Assembly (NCBI GenBank): GCA_000470535.1 | Contig: CBRG010000211.1 | Location: 1 to 34,644 of the forward strand | Origin: Streptomyces sp. AW19M42 | Lineage (GTDB): Bacteria; Actinomycetota; Actinomycetes; Streptomycetales; Streptomycetaceae | Direction: 5' to 3' | DNA: 34,644 nt | In this document: in pieces, positions 24,132 through 31,484 of the stretch | How the letters are laid out: every line of letters starts with the position of its first letter | How positions within the stretch are numbered: the first letter of the stretch is position 1 | Notes under the pieces: model-generated | What the model was told of the DNA's origin: nothing | Database searches by the model: none | What the model saw: the letters and a program-made list of their open reading frames with translations, nothing else | Program-made: the position numbers and the translations under genes

Positions 24132-25034
24132 ATGGCGGCCACGACGGAGCAGACCGGCGCAGTCCTTGGTGCCACACGCACGTTCTCCGAGCAGACCGGC
24201 ATCCGTTCGGAGCCCGGCACCTCGGAGCTGCCGTGGATCGAGGACACCGGGAAGGTGGCTCCCAAGGACGCCCGCGCCCTGTCGAAGCTGTTCCTCGACC
24301 GGCTCCAGGTCCTCGAAGAGGGCACTCACGAATACCAGTACGCACGGAACACCCTCATCGAGATGAATCTCTCGCTGGTGCGGTACGCCGCCTCACGGTT
24401 CCGCAACCGCGGTGGCGACGACACCGAGGACATCATCCAGGTCGGCACCATCGGGCTGATCAAGGCGATCGACCGGTTCGACCTCTCCCGTGACGTCGAG
24501 TTCGCGACCTTCGCGGTCCCGTACATCGTCGGGGAGATCAAGCGCTTCTTCCGGGACACGACCTGGGCGGTGCACGTGCCGCGGCGGCTCCAGGAGCTGC
24601 GGGTCGACCTGGCGAAGGCGAAGGAGGAGCTCTCGGCGAAGCTCGACCGCGATCCGACCGTCAAGGAGCTGGCCGACCTCCTCGACCTGCCCGAGGAAGA
24701 GATCATCGAGGGCCTCGTCGCGGCCAACGGCTATTCGGCGGGGTCGCTGGACTCCCCCTCGGCCGAGACCGACGCCGGGAGCGACCAGCGGTCGTTCGCC
24801 GAGATGATCGGCGAGGCCGACCCCGGGATGGAGACCGTCGAGAACCTCCACACGCTGGCGCCGCTGCTGGAACAGCTCGACGAGCGCGAGCGCAGCATCG
24901 TGCGGATGCGCTTCGGCCAGGAGATGACGCAGTCCCAGATCGGCGCCGAGCTCGGCGTCTCGCAGATGCATGTGTCACGGCTGCTCGCCCGCATCGTCAA
25001 GCAGTTGCGTGCCGGGATGTCCGTCGAGGCGTGA
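24132..25034 (+). CDS. RNA polymerase sigma factor, SigB/SigF family
   Basis: A 300-residue group 3 sigma factor of the stress and development type found in several copies in Streptomyces. Region 2 includes EMNLSLVRYAASRF, EDIIQVGTIGLIKAIDRFD and EFATFAVPYIVGEIKRFFRD; region 3 has VPRRLQELR and the DPTVKELADLL helix; region 4 ends in MRFGQEMTQSQIGAELGVSQMHVSRLL, here quoted as SQIGAELGVSQMHVSRLL. ATG at 24132 is preceded by AGGAGGGG. Such factors are held by RsbW-type ATPases and released by STAS antagonists, all of which are encoded in the next 7 kb. Two SigB-like promoters elsewhere in the window could be its targets. A clean terminator follows. Confidence 0.95.
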   Translation: MAATTEQTGAVLGATRTFSEQTGIRSEPGTSELPWIEDTGKVAPKDARALSKLFLDRLQVLEEGTHEYQYARNTLIEMNLSLVRYAASRFRNRGGDDTEDIIQVGTIGLIKAIDRFDLSRDVEFATFAVPYIVGEIKRFFRDTTWAVHVPRRLQELRVDLAKAKEELSAKLDRDPTVKELADLLDLPEEEIIEGLVAANGYSAGSLDSPSAETDAGSDQRSFAEMIGEADPGMETVENLHTLAPLLEQLDERERSIVRMRFGQEMTQSQIGAELGVSQMHVSRLLARIVKQLRAGMSVEA

Positions 25035-25077
25035 TATCTGACACCTGAAAGCGTCACGTACCGCCTCACAGCGGCGC

Positions 25078-25111
25078 AATGACGCCCGCCCGTACTTGGG
25101 CGGGCGTCATT
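25078..25111 (+). terminator. Terminator after the sigma factor gene
   Basis: AATGACGCCCGCCC (25078-25091) pairs perfectly with GGGCGGGCGTCATT (25098-25111) around the loop GTACTT. Fourteen pairs, 44 bases after the stop codon, and it ends in TT. Confidence 0.85.
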
Positions 25112-25169
25112 CACATATGCTGCCAGGCGACGGCGGGCGGCCCGCTCGATCGCAACGAGAGGGTGAGGC

Positions 25170-26438
25170 GTGGCTGAGACACATACTGACTCCCCCGCGC
25201 AGCATCCGGTCAGCGCGATTCTCCCAGCCCAGACCGGTGCTCAGCCAGGTGGCCGGCCCTCTGTGTGGGACGTCAACGCCGCCATCCTGCTGGTCGAGGA
25301 CGACGCGGGCGACGCCCTGCTCGTCGAGGAGATGCTCGCCGACGGCGAGCTGGACTCCGCGCTCACCTGGTGCAAGACGCTGACCGAGGCCCTGACCTTT
25401 CTGCGCGGGCACCGGACTCCCGTCTGCGTCCTGCTGGACCTGCACCTTCCCGATGTGCACGGGCTGAGCGCGGTCACGCAGATCGTAGCGACCACCCCGG
25501 ACGCCGCGATCGTGGTGCTGACCGGGCTGGCCGAGGCCGAGGCCGGCCTCGACGCGGTGGCCACCGGTGCGCAGGACTACCTGGTCAAGGGCCGGCTCGA
25601 CCCGCAGGCCCTGTCCCGCGCCGTCCGCTACGCCCTCCAGCGCAAGCAGGTCGAGCGAGCGGCGGCAGCGCTGCGCGCCAACCAGCAGATGGCCCAGGAG
25701 AACGCCCGCCTCGAACGGGGGCTGCTGCCCGTACCGCTTCTGAACGACGACACTTTCGAGGCGGTCGCCCGCTACGAGCCCGGCCGCGCCCACGGTCTGC
25801 TCAGCGGTGACTTCTACGACGTGGTGCAGACATCCGACGGCACGGTCCACGCAGTGATCGGCGACGTGTCGGGGCACGGCGCGGCGGAGGCCGCGCTGGG
25901 GGTGTGCCTGCGGGTGGCCTGGCGCACGGCCGTGCTGTGCCGAACCGACCAGTTGGAACAGATCGCCCTGCTTGAGGAGATCCTGGTCGCCGAGCGGTCC
26001 GATCCGCATGTCTTCGCGACCGTCACCTCGCTCGTCCTCCCACCCGGCGGGGACCACGTCCGGATCGTGCGGGCGGGGCACCCGGGGCTGCTGCTGCGCC
26101 AGGGCGCCGACATCGAGTGGGTGGAGCCGGAGGGCGGCATCGCACTCGGACTGCTGCCCGGTCACGGTCAGTGGATCTCCACCGACCTGGTGCTGGCGCC
26201 CGGCGCCGCTCTCGTACTCTTCAGCGACGGCCTGTTCGAGGGGCACACCGGCCCTGACACCCGGCTGGGCGAGGACGGACTGCTCGCGATGGCCCGGAGC
26301 CGCGCCGCGCTGCCGGCCCGCCCGTTCATCGACGCGCTGGTCGACGGAGCCGCCGCCGCGGCGGCTCCCCACGGCGGCCTCGCCGACGACGTGGCCGTGC
26401 TGCATCTCGCCTGGAACAGGACACCTCATGACCAGTGA
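25170..26438 (+). CDS. Response regulator with SpoIIE-type PP2C phosphatase output
   Basis: A 422-residue cytosolic protein. A receiver domain (about 36-160) has the acidic pair EDD, phospho-acceptor Asp90 in LLDLHLPD and Lys in DYLVKGRLD. A short coiled linker leads to a PP2C domain (about 190-418) with SGDFYDVV, IGDVSGHG, FSDGLFE and DDVAVLHL, all metal ligands present. Phosphorylation of the receiver would switch the phosphatase, which would act on STAS-domain antagonists. GTG at 25170 follows GAGAGGG. The gene overlaps the histidine kinase start by 11 bases, so the kinase is its likely partner, and the design resembles RssB/RsbU-like fusions. Confidence 0.93.
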   Translation: MAETHTDSPAQHPVSAILPAQTGAQPGGRPSVWDVNAAILLVEDDAGDALLVEEMLADGELDSALTWCKTLTEALTFLRGHRTPVCVLLDLHLPDVHGLSAVTQIVATTPDAAIVVLTGLAEAEAGLDAVATGAQDYLVKGRLDPQALSRAVRYALQRKQVERAAAALRANQQMAQENARLERGLLPVPLLNDDTFEAVARYEPGRAHGLLSGDFYDVVQTSDGTVHAVIGDVSGHGAAEAALGVCLRVAWRTAVLCRTDQLEQIALLEEILVAERSDPHVFATVTSLVLPPGGDHVRIVRAGHPGLLLRQGADIEWVEPEGGIALGLLPGHGQWISTDLVLAPGAALVLFSDGLFEGHTGPDTRLGEDGLLAMARSRAALPARPFIDALVDGAAAAAAPHGGLADDVAVLHLAWNRTPHDQ

Positions 26439-28041
26439 CACATCGGCGAACGCCCCCCTGCTGCCGGGACGGCTGGCACGGTTGTCGGTCCAGAACTGGG
26501 TCCATCTGATCCTGGCCTGCTTCGTCGTGGTCGTGTGCGGCTGCCTGGTCATCGGCGGACTCGTGCTGGCCCGGATATCCGACCGGACCACCGAACTGGT
26601 GGACCGTATCCAGCCCGCCCGCTCCGCCTCCTTCCAACTGCAGAACGCGCTGCTCGACCAGGAGACCGGGGTCCGCGGCTACGCCCTCAGCGGCGACCCG
26701 ACCTTCCTCCAGCCCTACGGGACGGGCAAGCGCGACGAACAGCAGCGGCTGGCCCGGGTCCGTTCCGCGATGGGCGACGCCGACCCGTACGCCCGTGATC
26801 TGGACCGGATCGCCACGGCCTCCGCGCAGTGGCGCAAGGAGCATGCCGAGCCGTTGATCGACGCCGTCCGCCGCGACGGCAGGCAGAGCCGTTCTTCCGA
26901 CAGGACCGCCGCGAGCAAGACGGCCTTCGACACGCTGCGGCGGCTCTACACGGCACAGCAGTCACATCTCGACACCGCCCGCGACCACGCCCGCGCCCAG
27001 CTCAACGACGCACGCGCCACCCGCGACCGGACGCTGATCGCGCTCGTGGCCTGCTTCGTGATGTGCGTGATCGCCCTCAGCCTGCTGCTGCACCGGGTGG
27101 TGGGGCGGCCGCTGCACTCGCTGGCCGAGGCCTCCCGGCACGTACGGTCCGGCGCCTTCCGCCGCCGGATCGAGGTGCGCGGCCCGTCCGACGTACGGGC
27201 GGTGGCGGGCGCCGTCGAGGACATGCGGTGCCGGCTGGTCGAGGAGCTCGACGCCGCCCAGGAGCGGGAGGAACTGCTGGCCCAGCAGACGGAGGAGCTC
27301 CGCCGTTCCAACTCGGAGCTGGAGCAGTTCGCGTACGTCGCCTCGCACGACCTCCAGGAGCCGCTGCGGAAGGTCGCGTCCTTCTGCCAGCTCCTGGAGA
27401 AGCGTTACGGGACGGAACTGGACGCGCGCGGCAAGCAGTACATCGACTTCGCGGTCGACGGCGCCAAGCGCATGCAGGTGCTCATCAACGACCTGCTGAC
27501 CTTCTCCCGGGTGGGCCGGGTCCACGACAGCTGGAACACCGTCGACCTCGACCGCTCGCTGGACCGGGCCCTCGCCAATCTGACACTGGTCATCGAGGAG
27601 TCCGAGGCCACAGTCGTACGCGAGGACCCGCTGCCCGAGGTGAACGGAGACGGTACGACCCTCGCCATGATCTGGCAGAACCTGATCGGGAACGCCGTGA
27701 AGTTCCGCCGCCCGGACGAGCCGTGCGTGATCACGGTCGGCTGTGTCCGGGAGGACGACGTCTGGCACTTCACCGTGACGGACAACGGGATCGGGATCGC
27801 CCCCGAGTTCGCCGAGAAGGTCTTCGTGATCTTCCAGCGTCTGCACGCCCGTGACGAGTACGACGGCACGGGAATCGGACTGGCCCTCTGCCGCAAGATC
27901 ATCGAGTTCCACGGCGGCCGGATCTGGCTTGATCCCGAGCCCCGCCGGGGCACCCGCATCCACTTCAGCCTGCCTGCCGAGGACGACGGTTCCCCGGCCG
28001 AAGCCGCCTCACCCGCCGAGATCCCCGGAGATGCCGCGTGA
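26428..28041 (+). CDS. Membrane histidine kinase with CHASE3 sensor domain
   Basis: A 537-residue sensor kinase. Helices at about 27-49 and 203-223 frame an extracellular CHASE3 domain with [21 protein letters not shown] covers 224-276, a coiled coil follows, then HisKA with phospho-acceptor His307 in [14 protein letters not shown], and an HATPase domain with [10 protein letters not shown] (N box), DNGIGI (452-457) and GTGIGL (480-485). The [10 protein letters not shown] form is that of phytochrome-like kinases, which commonly pair with small response regulators such as the next gene product. ATG at 26428 lies inside the preceding gene; the stop overlaps the next start (GTGA). The ligand is unknown. 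Confidence 0.95.
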   Translation: MTSDTSANAPLLPGRLARLSVQNWVHLILACFVVVVCGCLVIGGLVLARISDRTTELVDRIQPARSASFQLQNALLDQETGVRGYALSGDPTFLQPYGTGKRDEQQRLARVRSAMGDADPYARDLDRIATASAQWRKEHAEPLIDAVRRDGRQSRSSDRTAASKTAFDTLRRLYTAQQSHLDTARDHARAQLNDARATRDRTLIALVACFVMCVIALSLLLHRVVGRPLHSLAEASRHVRSGAFRRRIEVRGPSDVRAVAGAVEDMRCRLVEELDAAQEREELLAQQTEELRRSNSELEQFAYVASHDLQEPLRKVASFCQLLEKRYGTELDARGKQYIDFAVDGAKRMQVLINDLLTFSRVGRVHDSWNTVDLDRSLDRALANLTLVIEESEATVVREDPLPEVNGDGTTLAMIWQNLIGNAVKFRRPDEPCVITVGCVREDDVWHFTVTDNGIGIAPEFAEKVFVIFQRLHARDEYDGTGIGLALCRKIIEFHGGRIWLDPEPRRGTRIHFSLPAEDDGSPAEAASPAEIPGDAA

Positions 28042-28481
28042 CCCATCCCGCACAGCCCATCGAGGTCCTGCTCGTCGAGGACGACCCCGGTGACGAGCTG
28101 ATGACGCGTGAGGCGTTCGAGGACAACAAGATCCGCAACACCCTCCACGTGGTCCGTGACGGACAGGAGGCGCTCGACTTCCTCTACCGCCGCGGTGAGC
28201 ACGGCGAGGCCCCGCGCCCCGATCTGATCCTGCTCGACCTGAACCTGCCCAAGTACGACGGGCGCCAGGTGCTGGAGCAGATCAAGCAGGACCCGGAACT
28301 CTCCCTGATTCCCGTGGTCGTGCTGACGACGTCCTCCGCGGAGGAGGACATCCTGCGCAGCTACAAACTGCACGCCAACGCCTATGTCACGAAGCCGGTC
28401 GACCTCGATCAGTTCATCGCGGCGGTCCGCCAGATCGACGAGTTCTTCGTGACCGTGGTCCGGCTGCCCGGACGTGCGTAG
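28038..28481 (+). CDS. Single-domain response regulator (Rcp1-like)
   Basis: A 147-residue receiver with no output domain. Acidic pocket Glu14-Asp15-Asp16, phospho-acceptor Asp67 (LLDLNLP), Thr97/Thr98 and Lys119 ([10 protein letters not shown]) are complete. It resembles the small receivers that serve phytochrome-type kinases ([25 protein letters not shown]). It may pass or drain phosphate from the kinase coded just upstream, with which it overlaps by four bases (GTG start). With the response regulator-phosphatase it gives the kinase two possible targets. Confidence 0.93.
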   Translation: MTHPAQPIEVLLVEDDPGDELMTREAFEDNKIRNTLHVVRDGQEALDFLYRRGEHGEAPRPDLILLDLNLPKYDGRQVLEQIKQDPELSLIPVVVLTTSSAEEDILRSYKLHANAYVTKPVDLDQFIAAVRQIDEFFVTVVRLPGRA

Positions 28482-28496
28482 AATCTGCTGACACCG

Positions 28497-28518
28497 GCCG
28501 GGAGTGCTATCTCCCGGC
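28497..28518 (+). terminator. Short hairpin after the response regulator gene
   Basis: GCCGGGAG (28497-28504) pairs with CTCCCGGC (28511-28518) around TGCTAT. It lies 16 bases after the stop and may end the two-component transcript. It overlaps the predicted promoter of the next gene. Confidence 0.5.
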
Positions 28519-28526
28519 GCGGGTAG
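28502..28526 (+). promoter_or_regulatory. SigB-like promoter before the RsbW-like gene
   Basis: GAGT (28502-28505), 15 bases, then GGGTAG (28521-28526) fits GNNT-N14-16-GGGTAC/T except the last base. It would start transcription about 50 bp before the anti-sigma-type gene, which would give feedback control. Prediction only. Confidence 0.35.
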
Positions 28527-28583
28527 ACGAGCAGCGAGAAAAGAGGCCCACGCGGCCTCCCCGCAGCGCCCTGGCTGGAGCAC

Positions 28584-29039
28584 ATGAACGATCAGGCCAT
28601 CTCCCGGCCGGACGACTCCCCGATGAGTCGTCCGCCCTCGGAGACACTGCACGCCGCCGAGGTGTTCGACGGCGAGCCCGGGTGCATCGCTCTGGCGCGG
28701 GCTCTGGCCGACCGTTTTCTCGCGCGGCTCGTCTCCGAGTGGATGGCCGTGCTCGGCACCCACACCCGCAACGATCTGATGCTGGCCGTGAGCGAACTGG
28801 TCACCAACGCCGACCGCTACAGCCACGGCCCCTATCTGCTGGAGCTGGAGGGCACGGCCGAGCGGATCAGCGTCACCGTGTACGACAGCAGCAGCGCGCT
28901 CCCGGTCTTCTACTCCCCCGACCCGAGCCGGCTGGGCGGTCACGGCATGGAGATCGTGGTCGCCCTGTGCGACCGGCTGACGGCCGAGCGGGTACCCGTC
29001 GGTAAGCGCATCCGCGCGGAGTTCACCCTCAGCAGCTGA
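28584..29039 (+). CDS. RsbW-like ATP-binding anti-sigma factor/kinase
   Basis: A 151-residue GHKL-type ATPase of the kind that binds SigB/SigF factors and phosphorylates STAS antagonists. The N box is LAVSELVTNADRYSHG (Glu71, Asn75), the G1 box is VYDSSSALP (Asp101) and the G2 box is GGHGMEIV (118-125). A ~25-residue leader precedes the domain. ATG at 28584 follows GGAG. Its place between a two-component module and a second phosphatase, 3.5 kb from a SigB/SigF-type sigma gene, makes that factor a plausible client, but streptomycetes have many of these ATPases and the pairing is inference. Confidence 0.88.
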   Translation: MNDQAISRPDDSPMSRPPSETLHAAEVFDGEPGCIALARALADRFLARLVSEWMAVLGTHTRNDLMLAVSELVTNADRYSHGPYLLELEGTAERISVTVYDSSSALPVFYSPDPSRLGGHGMEIVVALCDRLTAERVPVGKRIRAEFTLSS

Positions 29040-29075
29040 TCAGGGACGCCCCGGCGGTCCACGGACCCCCGACGG

Positions 29076-30251
29076 TCAGCCTTCGCCGTCGTGTCTGCCG
29101 AACCAGTCGATGCAGACGACCAGCGCGTCGTCGAGCGGGTCCGATACGCGGTAGTCCGCGAGCTCGCGCAGTACGGCGCCCGGCACCGAGGCCGCGGGCA
29201 GCAGCCGCGTCGCGAGGACCGCCCTGGCAAGGCCCCGCTGCACGTAGGGCTCACCGAGCGGCGAGACGGTGTCGTACACCCCGTCGCTGACGAGCAGCAG
29301 CCGGTCGCCGGGGGCCAGCTGGAGGTACTGGACGTCGTACCGCGACTCCTCGAACATGCCGAGCGGCAGCTGCGCGTCCAGTTCGACCCGGGTGACCCTC
29401 CTGCCGCGCAGCCGCCACAGCTGCGGTGAGCCGGCGTCCACCGCGCCGACCGTTCCGGTGGCGAGGTCGAAGCGGAGCAGCAGGGTCGACACATGGGCGC
29501 CGCCGCGGTGCTGGTCGTAGAGCGCCTGGTCGGCGAGTGCGGCCTGGTCCGCGATGCCGATGCCGGCCCTTCTGGCGTTGCGCAGGGCGTTCACGGCGAG
29601 GTTGGTGAGCAGGGAGGCCTGAATCCCCTCGCCCATGCCGTTGGTCACCGAGACGGTCAGCTGGTCGCCGTCCGCGGCCCAGTCGAAGTTGTCGCCGTGG
29701 ATGGCGTAGGCCGGCTCCAACTGGGCGCCGATGGCGTACTCGGCCGCGATGAACGCGCGGGCGGGGAGCAGCTGCCACTGCATCTCTGCCGCCAGGGTGA
29801 GCCGGGCGATACGGCGGGCGCCCTGGTACAGGTCGGTGTCCCGTTCGGCGACGATGATCTCGTGGCCCAGCAGGTCGGCCACCTGCGCCAGCTCGTCCAT
29901 GGTCCGCAGGGTGGAACATCCTGCCGGGAGGCGGACGGTGAGGATACCGAGGCGCTCACCCCGTACCGTCACGGGAAAGTGGTGGTCGACGGCGCCGCCG
30001 CGGCCCGCCGGCTCCTCGTGCGGGAGCTGGCTGCCGAACGCCCTGCCCTGCGCGCTGTTGTGCATCGACAGGGTGCGTCCGCGCCCCGGCGCGGAGCCGA
30101 CCGGCTTGAGTACCGTCATTCCGTAGTCCGCCAGCAGCAGTTCCACGGACCGGGCGTCGTACGCCGCGGCGAGTGCGGTGCGCACCGCCTCGACCAGGGC
30201 GTGCGGTGCGGCCGCGCGTACGGTTCTCTCGATTTCGGGACGGACGTTCAC
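29076..30251 (-). CDS. GAF-like/SpoIIE-type phosphatase with Asn in place of a metal-binding Asp
   Basis: A 391-residue protein with an N-terminal GAF-like domain (about 10-140, ending GERLGILTVRLP) and a SpoIIE-type PP2C domain (about 150-385). First metal motif HGDNFDWA (186-193), late motifs LLLVSDGVYDTVS and DPLDDALVV are present, but the normal DGMGxG reads TNGMGEG, placing Asn204 (codon 29640-29642) where an Asp metal ligand is expected. It may be weak, inactive or act as a binding protein. GTG at 30251 was chosen because it leaves 80 bp to the divergent MarR gene; a longer start at 30330 would leave none. It converges on the RsbW-like gene. Domain call is firm; activity is uncertain. 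Confidence 0.85.
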   Translation of the reverse strand: MNVRPEIERTVRAAAPHALVEAVRTALAAAYDARSVELLLADYGMTVLKPVGSAPGRGRTLSMHNSAQGRAFGSQLPHEEPAGRGGAVDHHFPVTVRGERLGILTVRLPAGCSTLRTMDELAQVADLLGHEIIVAERDTDLYQGARRIARLTLAAEMQWQLLPARAFIAAEYAIGAQLEPAYAIHGDNFDWAADGDQLTVSVTNGMGEGIQASLLTNLAVNALRNARRAGIGIADQAALADQALYDQHRGGAHVSTLLLRFDLATGTVGAVDAGSPQLWRLRGRRVTRVELDAQLPLGMFEESRYDVQYLQLAPGDRLLLVSDGVYDTVSPLGEPYVQRGLARAVLATRLLPAASVPGAVLRELADYRVSDPLDDALVVCIDWFGRHDGEG

Positions 30252-30331
30252 GGTCTTGCGCTCATTCCTCTTCGGGTCGTGGGGCGGGGGCCGGGCTGAC
30301 AGGAGGGTGTGCCGGATGAAAGAGTGCATGG

Positions 30332-30829
30332 ATGCGCCACCGTACCGATCCTCCTCACAGCCTTGAGCTCGTGTCCGAGGACGTGTGTGCCGCATCGGAA
30401 CTGCTGGAGGTGCTGTGGGGCCGCGGCCAGGAGGCCGCACCTCCGGGCACCGTGTCGCCCTCGCAGCTGCGGGCCCTCCTCGTCATCGAGAAGCAGGAGG
30501 GCAGCAACCTCCGCTCGCTCGGTGAGGCGCTCGGCTCGCGGGCTCCGTCGGTGAGCCGCCTCTGTGACCGGATGGAGGCCATGGGCCTCGTGCAGCGGGA
30601 CCCAAGCCCGACGAGCCGCCGTGAGGTCGAGCTGTGGCTGACCGGGCGGGGCCGCGCCCTGCTGGAGGAGTATCGGGCGATCCGCACGCGCGAGCTCTCG
30701 GCCGTGCTGGAGCGGATGCAGCCCTCCGACGTGGCGGCGCTCGCCGGGGGGCTGGCCGCCTTCCGTTCTGCCGCGGCGCAACGGCTCACCGGGGGCCGGC
30801 TCCGTGACGACATCGCGGACAGCGCCTAG
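30332..30829 (+). CDS. MarR-family transcription regulator
   Basis: A 165-residue winged-helix regulator. The DNA-binding core is SPSQLRALLVIEKQEG, LRSLGEALGSRAPSVSRLCD (recognition helix) and the wing RDPSPTSRREVELWLT, followed by a dimerising helix ARALLEEYRAIR-like stretch. It faces the phosphatase gene, and such divergent pairs are often self-regulated, so the 80 bp between them likely holds its operator. ATG at 30332 has only a weak AAAGAG before it. The ligand is unknown. It may also act on the STAS gene 157 bp downstream. Confidence 0.88.
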   Translation: MRHRTDPPHSLELVSEDVCAASELLEVLWGRGQEAAPPGTVSPSQLRALLVIEKQEGSNLRSLGEALGSRAPSVSRLCDRMEAMGLVQRDPSPTSRREVELWLTGRGRALLEEYRAIRTRELSAVLERMQPSDVAALAGGLAAFRSAAAQRLTGGRLRDDIADSA

Positions 30830-30893
30830 CTTCATCGAGCCCCTGCTTCCGCGTTTCCGAGGCGCTCCCCGAGGGGATGCGTCCATTGATCAT

Positions 30894-30911
30894 TCAAGTA
30901 CAGATTGTTAC
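30894..30911. promoter_or_regulatory. Copy of the TCAAGTACAGA-TTGTTAC motif
   Basis: TCAAGTACAGATTGTTAC here matches bases 703-721 of the window except for one missing C. This copy lies 75 bp upstream of the STAS gene; the other lies about 76 bp upstream of the acyltransferase gene. A match of this length in AT-rich bases is unlikely by chance in this genome. Confidence 0.4.
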
Positions 30912-30924
30912 CTCATGGAGAATG

Positions 30925-30954
30925 TTGTCAACTGGCAACTGTTGCTTCTATCGT
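30925..30954 (+). promoter_or_regulatory. Possible promoter and imperfect operator before the STAS gene
   Basis: TTGTCA (30925-30930) and TATCGT (30949-30954) are 18 bases apart. The -35 box is part of the imperfect palindrome GTTGTCAACTGGCAAC (30924-30939), which is like MarR-type sites. The MarR gene just upstream is a candidate binder. Confidence 0.35.
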
Positions 30955-30985
30955 TGGCCTTCACCCGCCGTGAGCAGGGACGGAC

Positions 30986-31411
30986 ATGCACCGGACCGTC
31001 CTCGTCAACCAGGGTTCTTCCCGCTGTCCAGTGCGTCATGAGGTGACCGTGCTCCCATCCCCCAGTGCCGACAGAGCCATGAGAATCGTCCCACGGCAGG
31101 ACCGGGGAGCGCTGGTGCTCGCCGTGGCCGGTGACCTCGACATGGACAACGTCGCCCCGCTCGGCGCGGCCCTGGAGAGCGCGGCCGCGGGCGAGGAAGG
31201 CCCCGTCGTCGTCGACCTCTCCGACGTGAGTTTCGCGGACTCGACGACGGTGAACGTGCTGCTCCAGGGGCAGACCCTGCTGGGTCCCCGGCTGCGGCTC
31301 GCGGAGCCGTCCCCGTTCATGGAGCGGCTCATCGGGGTACTGGGCCTCGACAGCGCGCTGCCGGTCTTCGCGACCGTCGCCGAGGCGATCCGCCCCCCGC
31401 TGAACCGCTGA
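30986..31411 (+). CDS. STAS-domain anti-sigma factor antagonist
   Basis: A 141-residue RsbV/SpoIIAA-like protein. The STAS domain covers about residues 33-135, with VLAVAGDLDMDNV at the start and the phosphorylation site VSFADSTTVNVLL, where Ser86 is the target of RsbW-type kinases and of SpoIIE-type phosphatases. When dephosphorylated it would bind the anti-sigma ATPase and free the sigma factor. ATG at 30986 follows AGGGACGG; a GTG at 31043 is a shorter alternative. It completes the partner-switching set found from 24.1 kb onward and is followed by a perfect 21-bp stem terminator. Confidence 0.9.
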   Translation: MHRTVLVNQGSSRCPVRHEVTVLPSPSADRAMRIVPRQDRGALVLAVAGDLDMDNVAPLGAALESAAAGEEGPVVVDLSDVSFADSTTVNVLLQGQTLLGPRLRLAEPSPFMERLIGVLGLDSALPVFATVAEAIRPPLNR

Positions 31412-31417
31412 ACCGCG

Positions 31418-31467
31418 AACGCCGGGCGCCCTTCCCCCCGTGGTGCGGGGGAAGGGCGCCCGGCGTT
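31418..31467. terminator. Perfect 21-bp stem terminator between STAS and GH92 genes
   Basis: Bases 31418-31438 (AACGCCGGGCG...TTCCCCC) are the exact reverse complement of 31447-31467, with the loop CGTGGTGC. It lies between converging stop codons and would work in both directions. Confidence 0.9.
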
Positions 31468-31484
31468 GCCGCGGATCGACCGGG

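Noticed and set aside
30249..30330. Longer N terminus for the second phosphatase, starting at 30330
   Set aside because: It would leave no room between this gene and the divergent MarR gene, has no ribosome site, and adds only a Pro/Arg-rich leader.
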